Source: a virus
Virus record (IMG/VR): IMGVR_UViG_3300027759_000392
Span: 1 to 24,998 of that record
Strand: one strand, 5' to 3'
Length of the DNA stretch: 24,998 nt
The position numbers and the translations under genes are program-made. This document shows positions 1-7,647 of the stretch, in pieces (position 1 is the first letter of the stretch; every line of letters begins with the position of its first letter). Below the pieces are notes generated by a model. It saw nothing but the letters and a program-made list of their open reading frames with translations. It had not been told where the DNA came from and made no database searches.

Positions 1-387
1 TCCAGACGAACCACTTGATCCGCTACTACCAGATGAACCACTAGTTCCAGACGAACCACTTGATCCGCTACTACCAGATGAACCACTAGTTCCAGACGAA
101 CCACTTGATCCGCTACTACCAGATGAACCACTAGTTCCAGACGAACCACTTGATCCGCTTATTCCGCTAGATCCAGACGAACCACTTGATCCGCTACTAC
201 CAGATGAACCACTAGTTCCAGACGAACCACTTGATCCGCTACTACCAGATGAACCACTAGTTCCAGACGAACCACTTGATCCGCTACTACCAGATGAACC
301 ACTAGTTCCAGACGAACCACTTGATCCGCTTATTCCGCTAGATCCAGACGAACCACTTGATCCGCTACTACCAGATGAACCACTAGT
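1..387 (-). repeat. Hierarchical tandem repeat: 45-bp and 36-bp units in a 171-bp super-unit
   Basis: The stretch consists of 45-bp units that look identical (starting at 1, 46, 91, 172, 217, 262 and 343) and a 36-bp variant unit (starting at 136 and 307). The two unit types share their first 24 bp on the plus strand. Three 45-bp units plus one 36-bp unit make a 171-bp super-unit, and 1-171 reads identical to 172-342. On the minus strand the 45-bp unit encodes one Thr-Ser-Gly followed by four Ser-Ser-Gly triplets. The 36-bp unit encodes Ser-Ser-Gly, Ile-Ser-Gly and two more Ser-Ser-Gly. In total 43 X-Ser-Gly triplets are visible. Neighbouring triplets use different serine codons while whole units match exactly, so the array seems to have grown recently by unit and super-unit duplication. 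It runs off the left edge. Confidence 0.97.
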
Positions 388-2205
388 TCCAGACGTACCA
401 CTACTGCTTCCAGAAGCAATTTGTTTTTTTATTATATTATTTTCAATTACTAAATACTGAGTTGCAGTAGTTGTTGTTGTCGGCAATTCAGTAAATACTA
501 AATTATTACTACCGCTATAATATAATGTACCTGTTGTTAAACTATCTGAATTAGAAAAAACCGGCAAATAACCGCTAACACCAGACCCATCAATTACTTT
601 TTTGCCACTTAATGGACTAAGATTTATTGCTTGATTTATATATCCAGAACTAATAAATAAAGTATCTGAGAATTCTGAAACGACCTCATCAGTATTTATT
701 GCGCGAACTTTTACAAAATAATTAGTATCTTCTTTTACTGGAAAAATAAAAGATGGATCTATTGTTGAATATACAAAATCCGCAAAACCAGTTATTCTTT
801 TTGCTATTTGTATTCCTGTTACAGTATCATTTAAATCATTGAATCCGCTAATATTCGGCGTAAAAATTGGCAAATATCTATTATCAGAATATGTTCCAGT
901 ATAAATTGTACCACTAAACCAACCGCCAGAAGGTAAAAATGAAAAAGAATTATTTCCTGTATAATTATAAGATAAAAAAACTTCCGAAGAATTTGTGTAT
1001 CCAGAAGGTATTCTTATTTCTGTTATATAATTAAAACCTGTAGTTGTAGAGAAAACTCCTGTTGGATAAGAACCAAAATTATCTACATAAACCGTATGAT
1101 CGACCCATTGAATACCAGAAGATGCATAAGTATTAAAAATATTAGAACTACCGCTTATTCCAGTTCCAGTGCCATAATAAATTGATTGAATATTTTCACT
1201 AACCCTATTTTCAATAAAATAATCGTATTTATTTTTATTAATACCGCTTTCTTCTACTAAAATATGATAATTACAATCTTGAGACTGTTCAACGTGATCC
1301 CATTTTAAAAAAGCTTCAAGATTTAAATTTTTATCTGTTTTGTTTAAGCTTGAGCTTACATATCCAGTTAAATTAAATAATTTATTTGGTAAACTAGATA
1401 AAGAATAAGAATTAGGTTTTACTCCTGAAGAAGTTATCTTTTGTCCACTATAAAGATAATTGTAAGGAATAAAATGCAAATAATAAGGATTTCTTACAAA
1501 ATTATCAGTTTCAGCATTTTGATTTGTATTTATTAAATCTGAAATAGAAACTGAATTTAAATTTGGATTTTTAATTTCAACATTATATAAATAATCATCA
1601 ACATCAGGATTAAAAATCGTTCCTGTAGTTGCAAAAATAGAGACTTTATCAATTATAGTTTCATCTACATAAGATAAACCCACAGTAACTATATTGCTTA
1701 TTGAATAATTATTTACGCTTATATTTGGAGTTCCAAAATTAATTAAAGCCACTCCGGTACTTTTTCTACCTTGATTATCTATGCTTACAGTATCAATGAA
1801 AAATGTATTTAAACCTGATATATTTTGAACACCAGTTGCGTTTATAAAAGTTTGCAATAAATCCGAAGAGTCTACTGAAAAAGAAGTTTGTTTTGTAGAA
1901 AATGGAAAAGTATATATTAACTGTCTATTAATATCATAATAATTTATATCAAAACCTGAAAATCCTACATCTCTAATTGTTCCATTTAATATCTGTTTTG
2001 TTACTGGTTTTTCAACAGTCCAACTTAAATTAATAGTATTTTCCGCTAAATAGCCTACAATAAATGGGGTATTTATATCTAAACCATATATTGTTGGTGA
2101 AACAGTAGTATCTTTATAAGAGTATTGACCATTAAAAGCCAAATCTATACTTTTAACTGTAAAAGCGTTACTATAATCAATTCCTGTTGATGGAATAAAA
2201 GCCAT
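1..2205 (-). CDS. Tail-tip fibre protein with C-terminal Ser-Gly triplet repeat (3' end missing)
   Basis: This frame is open without a stop from an ATG at 2205 to the left edge, giving 735 residues, and the gene continues beyond the window. I read it triplet by triplet. Residues 1-590 are beta-rich and contain stretches that look like fibronectin-III or Ig-like repeats (for example around residues 45-150). Residues 603-735 become a strict X-Ser-Gly repeat with glycine at every third position. The gene starts 8 bp after the J-like hub gene, the place where lambdoid phages encode side or tip fibres. It therefore probably forms or attaches to an elongated tip fibre that contacts the host. The repeat could form a collagen-like or polyglycine-type shaft (inference). 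The receptor-binding end would lie off the window. The frame and fibre nature are fairly sure; the exact family is not recognised. There is no Shine-Dalgarno motif before the ATG. Confidence 0.85.
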   Translation of the reverse strand, partial: MAFIPSTGIDYSNAFTVKSIDLAFNGQYSYKDTTVSPTIYGLDINTPFIVGYLAENTINLSWTVEKPVTKQILNGTIRDVGFSGFDINYYDINRQLIYTFPFSTKQTSFSVDSSDLLQTFINATGVQNISGLNTFFIDTVSIDNQGRKSTGVALINFGTPNISVNNYSISNIVTVGLSYVDETIIDKVSIFATTGTIFNPDVDDYLYNVEIKNPNLNSVSISDLINTNQNAETDNFVRNPYYLHFIPYNYLYSGQKITSSGVKPNSYSLSSLPNKLFNLTGYVSSSLNKTDKNLNLEAFLKWDHVEQSQDCNYHILVEESGINKNKYDYFIENRVSENIQSIYYGTGTGISGSSNIFNTYASSGIQWVDHTVYVDNFGSYPTGVFSTTTGFNYITEIRIPSGYTNSSEVFLSYNYTGNNSFSFLPSGGWFSGTIYTGTYSDNRYLPIFTPNISGFNDLNDTVTGIQIAKRITGFADFVYSTIDPSFIFPVKEDTNYFVKVRAINTDEVVSEFSDTLFISSGYINQAINLSPLSGKKVIDGSGVSGYLPVFSNSDSLTTGTLYYSGSNNLVFTELPTTTTTATQYLVIENNIIKKQIASGSSSGTSGTSGSSGSSGSSGSSGSSGISGSSGSSGTSGSSGSSGSSGSSGTSGSSGSSGSSGSSGTSGSSGSSGSSGSSGSSGISGSSGSSGTSGSSGSSGSSGSSGTSGSSGSSGSSGSSGTSGSSGSSGSSGSSG

Positions 2206-2213
2206 ATATTACA

Positions 2214-5200
2214 TTACACATTAATTAATTTAATATTTTGATCAAAAGCGTAAAAATCAATTGAATATTGAGGATTAAAACTAATCCTATTTAAAGTTGT
2301 TTCTCCTAAAAACAAATTTATAAATCTAGCCTCCGATCTTAAAATTTTAAATTTTAAAGTTTTTCCATCTTTAGTTACTATACAATATAAACCATGAACT
2401 TTTGCATTAGTAGAAACAGAACCAGAATTAAATATACTTACAAAATCTATCTTTAATTGTTTAAATTTATTTTCTGCAAAACCTGCATCTAAAGTTTCAT
2501 TTTCTATATTAAATGAATAATCATAATCAGAATTAATTGAAGTTAAATAATTTATGTTTTGATCGAATAATTGACCTTGTGTAAAAAACGTTTGAATCTG
2601 CAAATCACTAAAAGCTGAAGAAATATAAGTATCTGTAGAGAATGTTATTTCTTTTTTATTATCTTGGCTTATATCTATATATTCATCTTTTTCAACAAAA
2701 TCGAATTTTTCATAAGAATATTTCATTGCTGCTAATGAATATTCATTAGCAGAGTTTTCTCCTATATTAGTTATTCTATACAAATCTCCATCTTCTTTAT
2801 AATTATTAAGATAAATAGTGAAAGAAGCATCGCTTCTTAAATTTGAAAAAGAACCATAATCAAGATCCGGAAATAAAGAAAAATTAACATTATTTATTCT
2901 TGCATATGGTGTATTAAAAGCAACAACACCATACAAAGGGTTACCTTTAGCTCTTGTAATATCTCTTAATTTTTCATTATTATAATAATAAATTATAGAA
3001 GAACCATCGTAGACAACACTCAAAAGATCAGTTGAAACTACTGTTTTATTTAAATTCGTTGTTGTCGTTGTATTGTTTATATTTTCTATAGCGTATAAAG
3101 AACCATTAGCTATATATAAACCATAATTTATATCAGTTTGATCCGCTGTAGTATTATTTATTTCACTTAATCCACAAACTAAATAAGTTCCATCATAAGT
3201 CACTTTAAAAGATATTTGACAATTATTTACATAACTTTGTTTTGTAAAAGCTTTTCTAGTCCAACTTGCTGTTCCAGTCCCATCAGCATAAACAGTTTTT
3301 CCATCTTCTGAAGATATTACTTTACTTACTATATTCCAAGATACATAAGCATAATCAATTAATTTTAATTTTAAATTAGTATTATCTACTTCGCTCACAT
3401 AGTAAGATAACTCTGATAATTCATCATTAACTAAACTAAATATTTTAATAATACTTCCTAAAGCATTTTCAGAGACTTCTCTGTCAACACCTATATAACT
3501 ATTTTTATAATCTAAATAAGTTATTCTTCCAAAATTAATATTACTATTCTTTAATGCATCACTTATTCTTACAATATCTCCAACTTTTAATAAAGACATT
3601 TCTATACCACCGTTAAAATTCACAATTTGAGATTCTAATTTACCAGTAGTTAAAAACCATTTACCAACTCTTTGAGCTTGATATTTAGAAGTGATTCCAA
3701 ATCCAAGAATTTCTTTTTCAATTATTCCATACTTTTGAATTGAATTCGTATCTTCGACATAAACAATTTTATCTTTAAAATTATCAAGTTGATCAAGATA
3801 AGATACTTTAATTACTGAAAAAGCAGTGTTTAAATTACCAGAAGAATAGCTAAACAATCCATCTTTTACATTAGAATTATTAAATACATAAGAAACAGGT
3901 TTTTTCACATCACTTGTCAAATTTAAATACCCATTTTTAAAATAAAAGACTCCTCTAAAAATAGAAGTTAAATCAGATAATACTCTTAACCCTTCCGTTT
4001 CACTATTAATAAAAAGATTTGCCGCAAATCTCGACTCTAGAAAATCAGAAAAACCTTCTTGTCTAGCAACACATTTTCCAGATTTAACATTTAAATTAGT
4101 ATCAAAAATCTTTGTTGAAGCGTATTTTATAGAAACAGCTTCGCTAGACGAAGAAAAATTTGTTATTATATTTTTATATCCAGAAATATAAGAAACAGCA
4201 AAAGACTTTATTTTGTCTTGAGTGTTTAATAAAGAAGGATCTTTTAATATATATTCTTTAAGAGCTATAAAAAAATTACCACTTAAATCTGATTCTATAA
4301 ACTTACGAGGACCAAAATCATTATATAATTTTATTGTAGCAATTGATCCATTTGTTGTTATAGCTCCAATTACTTTTTTAACATTTAAATTTAAATCTTT
4401 ACCTACTTCATTTTTAATATCATACAAAAACAAAACGCTACCAAATGGATACTTATTTTGTAAAGTAAAAATATCATCTGTGGTTGTTATTTGTATTGTA
4501 TTGAAACCTTCTTGACCAAAAGTAAAAGAATTATTAAAATAAAAATTTTGTTGAGCATATTTTGTAGAACAATTCGTTTTAACTAATTCATCACAGTATT
4601 TTGATATTTTATATAATTCCCATTTATTAATATCATTTTCTGTTAATATAGATTTTGCCAAACCATATCTTCCATTAACACACAAATCATGAAATATCCA
4701 AGCTGGATTATCAGTCCATCTTAAAGATTTACTATAATTACCGCTCCAATCTCCTAAATATTCTTTAGCCTCCGAATCGTAATTATCTGGAACGGTTATT
4801 TTTAAAAGCTTACAATCAAAACTTCTTACTGGAACAGAAGCGAAATGTTTAGAACTTACTTTATTTCTACAAATAGCAGAAAAAGGGTATAAAAAATTAT
4901 AATTAACAATTTCAATTACACTATTAACAGAAAAAGCTCTAGTTAAAATACCTTTTCTAGGACCACTCGCTGGTATTCTTTGTTGAACACTATAAACGTT
5001 AACAACAAATTCAGAATTAATGTTATCTAATTTATCGTATTTATCTATTTCTAATTCAAAAGTCAATAAAACAGGATTTTGTTTAGCTATTAGATAACCT
5101 TGAAAAAGCAAATATTCAGTTTTTTGTTTAAAAGAGTTTGTCAAACTAATTACAAAACGAACCGTATTATTCTTAGCAGTCCCTTTGTCGTCTATATAAT

Positions 5201-5771
5201 ATAAATCATCTAAACTAATAACAACTTTTATTAAATTAGCGTATTTATTTTTTAAATAGTGAGAAAAAACTCTAGCATTATTTTTTAAATCTATAATAGA
5301 TTTTTCAACAGCGTCCTCAGTTTTTTCACTAAAAGAAGTTAATATATAATTAGGAGATATTTTATCTCCATTAACTTGAGAAAATTCAGAAATACTTTTA
5401 TTTAAGTCGTATATTTTAGTTTTATATTCATATACTGAACTTGATATACTTGGAATATTAGAAGTTTCAGATCCTAAAGATAAAGAAAAATCTGAAGAAC
5501 TAACATTGAATAAATTACTTTTTCTATCTTTTATAGAAACATCATTAAAATAAATTCCATAAGCTAAAGATCCATTTGTTTGAGTTGAAACGTTTGAACT
5601 TAAATCTATATAATTTAAAGTATTTCCAAAAGAATCTGTCAATCCTTCAATTGGACCCTCTGAAATCAAATCAACCGCTTCATAAAAACTTTCAGAATTA
5701 ACTGTAAAACCCTCAGAATTCGCAGAGTCATTAAACATTTTAATATCTGATTTGGATAAACTTATTTTCAT
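2214..5771 (-). CDS. J: J-like central tail hub / host specificity protein
   Basis: This 1185-residue protein matches the pattern of the lambda gpJ family, the trimeric hub closing the tail tip. Evidence includes the N-terminal D-L-I-S-E-G-P-I-E-G-L element at residues 34-44 and the 'I-T-V-P-D-N-Y-D' followed by 'Y-L-G-D-W-S-G' segment near 325-344. The N-P-A-W-I-F-H-D-L element with R-Y-G follows at 355-370. Residues 570-770 match the middle J region (R-F-A-A-N-L-F through the A-Q-R-V-G-K-W helix). Residues about 825-967 look like an inserted lectin-like beta-sandwich. After that, the Y-S-L-A-A-M-K-Y-S-Y-E-K-F segment at 1011-1023 resembles the fibronectin-III ends of J proteins. The start overlaps the stop of the I-like gene as ATGA, implying coupled translation. 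In lambda, J also binds the receptor; here that role may be shared with the fibre gene downstream. Confidence 0.93.
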   Translation of the reverse strand: MKISLSKSDIKMFNDSANSEGFTVNSESFYEAVDLISEGPIEGLTDSFGNTLNYIDLSSNVSTQTNGSLAYGIYFNDVSIKDRKSNLFNVSSSDFSLSLGSETSNIPSISSSVYEYKTKIYDLNKSISEFSQVNGDKISPNYILTSFSEKTEDAVEKSIIDLKNNARVFSHYLKNKYANLIKVVISLDDLYYIDDKGTAKNNTVRFVISLTNSFKQKTEYLLFQGYLIAKQNPVLLTFELEIDKYDKLDNINSEFVVNVYSVQQRIPASGPRKGILTRAFSVNSVIEIVNYNFLYPFSAICRNKVSSKHFASVPVRSFDCKLLKITVPDNYDSEAKEYLGDWSGNYSKSLRWTDNPAWIFHDLCVNGRYGLAKSILTENDINKWELYKISKYCDELVKTNCSTKYAQQNFYFNNSFTFGQEGFNTIQITTTDDIFTLQNKYPFGSVLFLYDIKNEVGKDLNLNVKKVIGAITTNGSIATIKLYNDFGPRKFIESDLSGNFFIALKEYILKDPSLLNTQDKIKSFAVSYISGYKNIITNFSSSSEAVSIKYASTKIFDTNLNVKSGKCVARQEGFSDFLESRFAANLFINSETEGLRVLSDLTSIFRGVFYFKNGYLNLTSDVKKPVSYVFNNSNVKDGLFSYSSGNLNTAFSVIKVSYLDQLDNFKDKIVYVEDTNSIQKYGIIEKEILGFGITSKYQAQRVGKWFLTTGKLESQIVNFNGGIEMSLLKVGDIVRISDALKNSNINFGRITYLDYKNSYIGVDREVSENALGSIIKIFSLVNDELSELSYYVSEVDNTNLKLKLIDYAYVSWNIVSKVISSEDGKTVYADGTGTASWTRKAFTKQSYVNNCQISFKVTYDGTYLVCGLSEINNTTADQTDINYGLYIANGSLYAIENINNTTTTTNLNKTVVSTDLLSVVYDGSSIIYYYNNEKLRDITRAKGNPLYGVVAFNTPYARINNVNFSLFPDLDYGSFSNLRSDASFTIYLNNYKEDGDLYRITNIGENSANEYSLAAMKYSYEKFDFVEKDEYIDISQDNKKEITFSTDTYISSAFSDLQIQTFFTQGQLFDQNINYLTSINSDYDYSFNIENETLDAGFAENKFKQLKIDFVSIFNSGSVSTNAKVHGLYCIVTKDGKTLKFKILRSEARFINLFLGETTLNRISFNPQYSIDFYAFDQNIKLINV
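2871..3299 (-). other. Lectin-like (ConA/LamG-type) domain inserted in the J-like hub
   Basis: Residues 825-967 of the hub protein alternate hydrophobic and polar residues, with features of a concanavalin A/LamG-type beta-sandwich. These include an early W-T-R-K, a central Y-G-L-Y-I-A-N-G-S-L-Y strand pair, and a V-V-Y-D-G-S-S-I-I-Y-Y-Y-N-N-E-K-L segment, which is the usual 'strand, ligand-loop, strand' hairpin. It closes with a G-V-V-A-F-N-T strand and N-N-V-N-F-S. It sits between the conserved J core and the C-terminal fibronectin-like part, so it looks like an exchangeable insertion on the outer face of the tip. Binding to a surface glycan is an inference. No catalytic residues are recognised. 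Confidence 0.6.
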
Positions 5772-6262
5772 AATGCAATTTCATTTATGTTAGTGACATT
5801 ATTAGAAATCACTATAGATCCAATTTTTAAACGTCCATAACCGATAGAAATAGGAACGTTTCTTTTAGTTACGTTTTCATAAGAAGAAAACAATCTAGAA
5901 TTCGTTTTTATATCAACTGGCGATTTTGGAGTTAATAACTTTGTAATTAAAAATTGAATACCTATAGATATGGCTAAAATCAATAGGCTTATACCAAAAT
6001 CACTTCCCATTATTAATGGAATCACTTCGATTTTAGAATTTGATTTTAATATAGGAGAGTTTATATATTCAACAGGCACGATCTTTCCATCGACATAAAT
6101 AATAAAATTAGATATATATTCTTCCAATATACCCAAAGTACTAACTAGTCGTCCAGTATTAGCTTCTATAGCTTCAAAAGCTTCAGCTACAGTTAGAATG
6201 TTTAAATTCCAATCTAGCTTTATATAATTTTCAAAAATGCCATGTAGTTTTACATTGACCAT
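5768..6262 (-). CDS. I: I-like tail tip assembly protein
   Basis: This 164-residue protein fits the lambda gpI family, required with gpK, gpL and gpJ to start tail assembly at the tip. Residues 1-82 resemble the ubiquitin-like beta-grasp half, starting V-N-V-K-L-H-G-I and ending with a K-I-E-V-I-P-L-I strand. Residues 88-110 are a strongly hydrophobic segment that could span or touch a membrane. Near the C-terminus, P-I-S-I-G-Y-G-R-L-K-I-G-S (137-149) matches the P-I-P-I-x-Y-G-R-x-x-V-G-S signature of the family. The gene lies 7 bp after the K-like gene, and its TGA overlaps the J start (ATGA). The K-I-J order is that of lambda. Confidence 0.9.
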   Translation of the reverse strand: MVNVKLHGIFENYIKLDWNLNILTVAEAFEAIEANTGRLVSTLGILEEYISNFIIYVDGKIVPVEYINSPILKSNSKIEVIPLIMGSDFGISLLILAISIGIQFLITKLLTPKSPVDIKTNSRLFSSYENVTKRNVPISIGYGRLKIGSIVISNNVTNINEIAL

Positions 6263-6269
6263 GATAATA

Positions 6270-6596
6270 CTATTTACACTTCATTTCAGACCAATTATCA
6301 GTATTAATATTATAAATCAACATGTCTAAACAATGAAATTTTTGATAATGAATATCAGATTCTGAAAAACTGTCTGCATTATTATGGTTATGAAATAAAT
6401 ATTTTATAGTAAATTTATTTTTAATCTGCAAATAATCAATTGGCGATATCAAAAAAAAATTATTTGATTCTGGATGTTTATTATCTAATTCTATAAAAAA
6501 CTGTTCAATTCCATCGAATACCACAAATCCACAAACTTCAGTGGTTTTGTTAATGCATAAAGATTTAATATGCTGTTTTAAATTGTCATTTATCAT
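6270..6596 (-). CDS. K: K-like JAB/JAMM metallopeptidase domain protein (short)
   Basis: I place the start at the ATG at 6596, giving 108 residues and an 11-bp overlap with the L-like gene. A longer frame from 6665 would add 23 hydrophobic residues, but that DNA encodes the conserved end of the L-like protein, so the extension is probably spurious. The protein shows the JAB/MPN fold pattern of the N-terminal half of lambda gpK. Glu20 lies in E-V-C-G-F, followed by F-F-L-I-S-P-I-D-Y, and a JAMM motif is formed by H69-x-H71, six residues, then S78-x-x-D81. These would bind a catalytic zinc. Lambda gpK also has an NlpC/P60 cell-wall peptidase half, which is absent here. The role is tail tip assembly, with possible proteolysis or peptidoglycan-related activity by family analogy. 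Confidence 0.85.
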   Translation of the reverse strand: MINDNLKQHIKSLCINKTTEVCGFVVFDGIEQFFIELDNKHPESNNFFLISPIDYLQIKNKFTIKYLFHNHNNADSFSESDIHYQKFHCLDMLIYNINTDNWSEMKCK

Positions 6597-7647
6597 TATT
6601 AAATGGATAAGTTGCTGAAAAAGCGCCAAAAGGCAAAGCCCCATCATCAGATAAATAATCTTCAAATCTTAATAAACATCCTCTCAAGGTTTTTGAGCAT
6701 TTATCTTGTTTCCAAACATTAGTATTTTTATCTGGAAATTTACCAATGACATTGTTAGAAATACAAACATAAAAAGATTTTGGTTTATTAATAAAATTAA
6801 CATTATTCACATCTTGTTGTTCATCTAAACTGAAAGATGGATCAACATAAACAAAATCTCCAGAATTATATATTGCAGTTGATGACCATTCTCCTTTATA
6901 AGTAATAGCTGTTAAACCATAAGAATTATTAGCTAAATCTTGTTTATAAACGCTTAAAAATGTTTTATCATTTTCATCAGCTATCGGTAAACCTGGGTCT
7001 GGAGAATTAGCATTTCCTTGCCAAGTAGATTCTTTAAAATATAAATTACTTGGTTGTAATTTATTTAAAGGAGTTGAATTAATTTGCGGCCCTTTAAATG
7101 CTGGAGTATTTCCATAATTACAGCCATAACATCTGTAATTCCAAGAACAAGTATCATTAGTGACTTTTCTGGTAGGCAACGATAAATTTTCAATGTCAAC
7201 TTTAGTTACTAATTCTAATTCTACGCTTTCTGAATTTTCTGATTTTTTTAAATTAATTATAAACTTATCATATGCTATATAAGTGTTAAAAGCTGAAACT
7301 CCAAATGGATTAACTCCATCTGTAAAATTAATAGAATCTAAATCTTTACCCAATATTTTTTTTCTAAACGCTTTTTTACCAATAAGATCTGCGCGATCTT
7401 TAAGTATTTTAGAAAAATAATTATTTATATTAGCCATTTTTAAAACAGGTCTGCTTTGTTTTCCATCTGATGAAGTTTCAAACGAAGAGAATTCACAAGG
7501 TATAAAGATATATTGGTGACCTTGAAAAACTATATTAGATGAAAAATTTTTAGAACCATGAAAACGAAGATAACCCTCATTTGATTCTAGCTCTATTTCA
7601 AACAAGTCCAGTATTAGATAGTTATTTAATTTAAATAAAGTTTTCAT
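6586..7647 (-). CDS. L: L-like minor tail tip protein with cysteine cluster
   Basis: This 353-residue protein resembles lambda gpL, a tip component reported to bind an iron-sulfur cluster through C-terminal cysteines. Residues 1-160 form the N-terminal domain (E-I-E-L, F-H-G and P-C-E-F-S-S-F-E stretches). A first cysteine set lies at C167, C173 and C176 (C-S-W-N-Y-R-C-Y-G-C), and a second at C317 and C324 (D-K-C-S-K-T-L-R-G-C). The second is followed by L-R-F and L-P-F-G-A-F, the typical end of the family. Between the two sets, about 140 residues contain a carbohydrate-binding-like module. The start overlaps the end of the 914-residue gene by 4 bp, and the end overlaps the K-like gene. A G-G-A-A-A-A stretch upstream is the only faint ribosome-binding candidate in the operon. 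Confidence 0.9.
   Translation of the reverse strand: MKTLFKLNNYLILDLFEIELESNEGYLRFHGSKNFSSNIVFQGHQYIFIPCEFSSFETSSDGKQSRPVLKMANINNYFSKILKDRADLIGKKAFRKKILGKDLDSINFTDGVNPFGVSAFNTYIAYDKFIINLKKSENSESVELELVTKVDIENLSLPTRKVTNDTCSWNYRCYGCNYGNTPAFKGPQINSTPLNKLQPSNLYFKESTWQGNANSPDPGLPIADENDKTFLSVYKQDLANNSYGLTAITYKGEWSSTAIYNSGDFVYVDPSFSLDEQQDVNNVNFINKPKSFYVCISNNVIGKFPDKNTNVWKQDKCSKTLRGCLLRFEDYLSDDGALPFGAFSATYPFNNDK
6700..6906 (-). other. CBM5/12-like module inserted in the L-like protein
   Basis: Residues about 248-316 follow the pattern of small chitin/cellulose-binding modules of the CBM5/12 type. There is an entry Y-K-G-E-W-S-S, then Y-N-S-G-D-F-V-Y-V, then S-F-Y-V-C-I-S-N-N, then G-K-F-P-D-K-N-T-N-V-W. 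The order 'W..Y..GD.V...Y.C...P..N..W' is characteristic. It lies between the two conserved cysteine sets, so it would protrude from the tip as a loop domain. The specific ligand is unknown. Confidence 0.55.

Noticed and set aside
1-387. CRISPR array
   Set aside because: The repeat units are contiguous with no unique spacers, and they keep an open reading frame; this is a coding tandem repeat.
4222-4515. Plus-strand open frame opposite the J-like gene
   Set aside because: Antisense shadow of a well-supported gene; its composition mirrors the gene beneath it. The same applies to the other short plus-strand frames (13306-13494, 16566-17655, 18654-18890, 22325-23033).
6597-6665. Longer N-terminus for the K-like gene, starting at 6665
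   Set aside because: It would add a hydrophobic stretch encoded by DNA that also encodes the conserved C-terminus of the L-like protein. The ATG at 6596 gives a normal JAB start.
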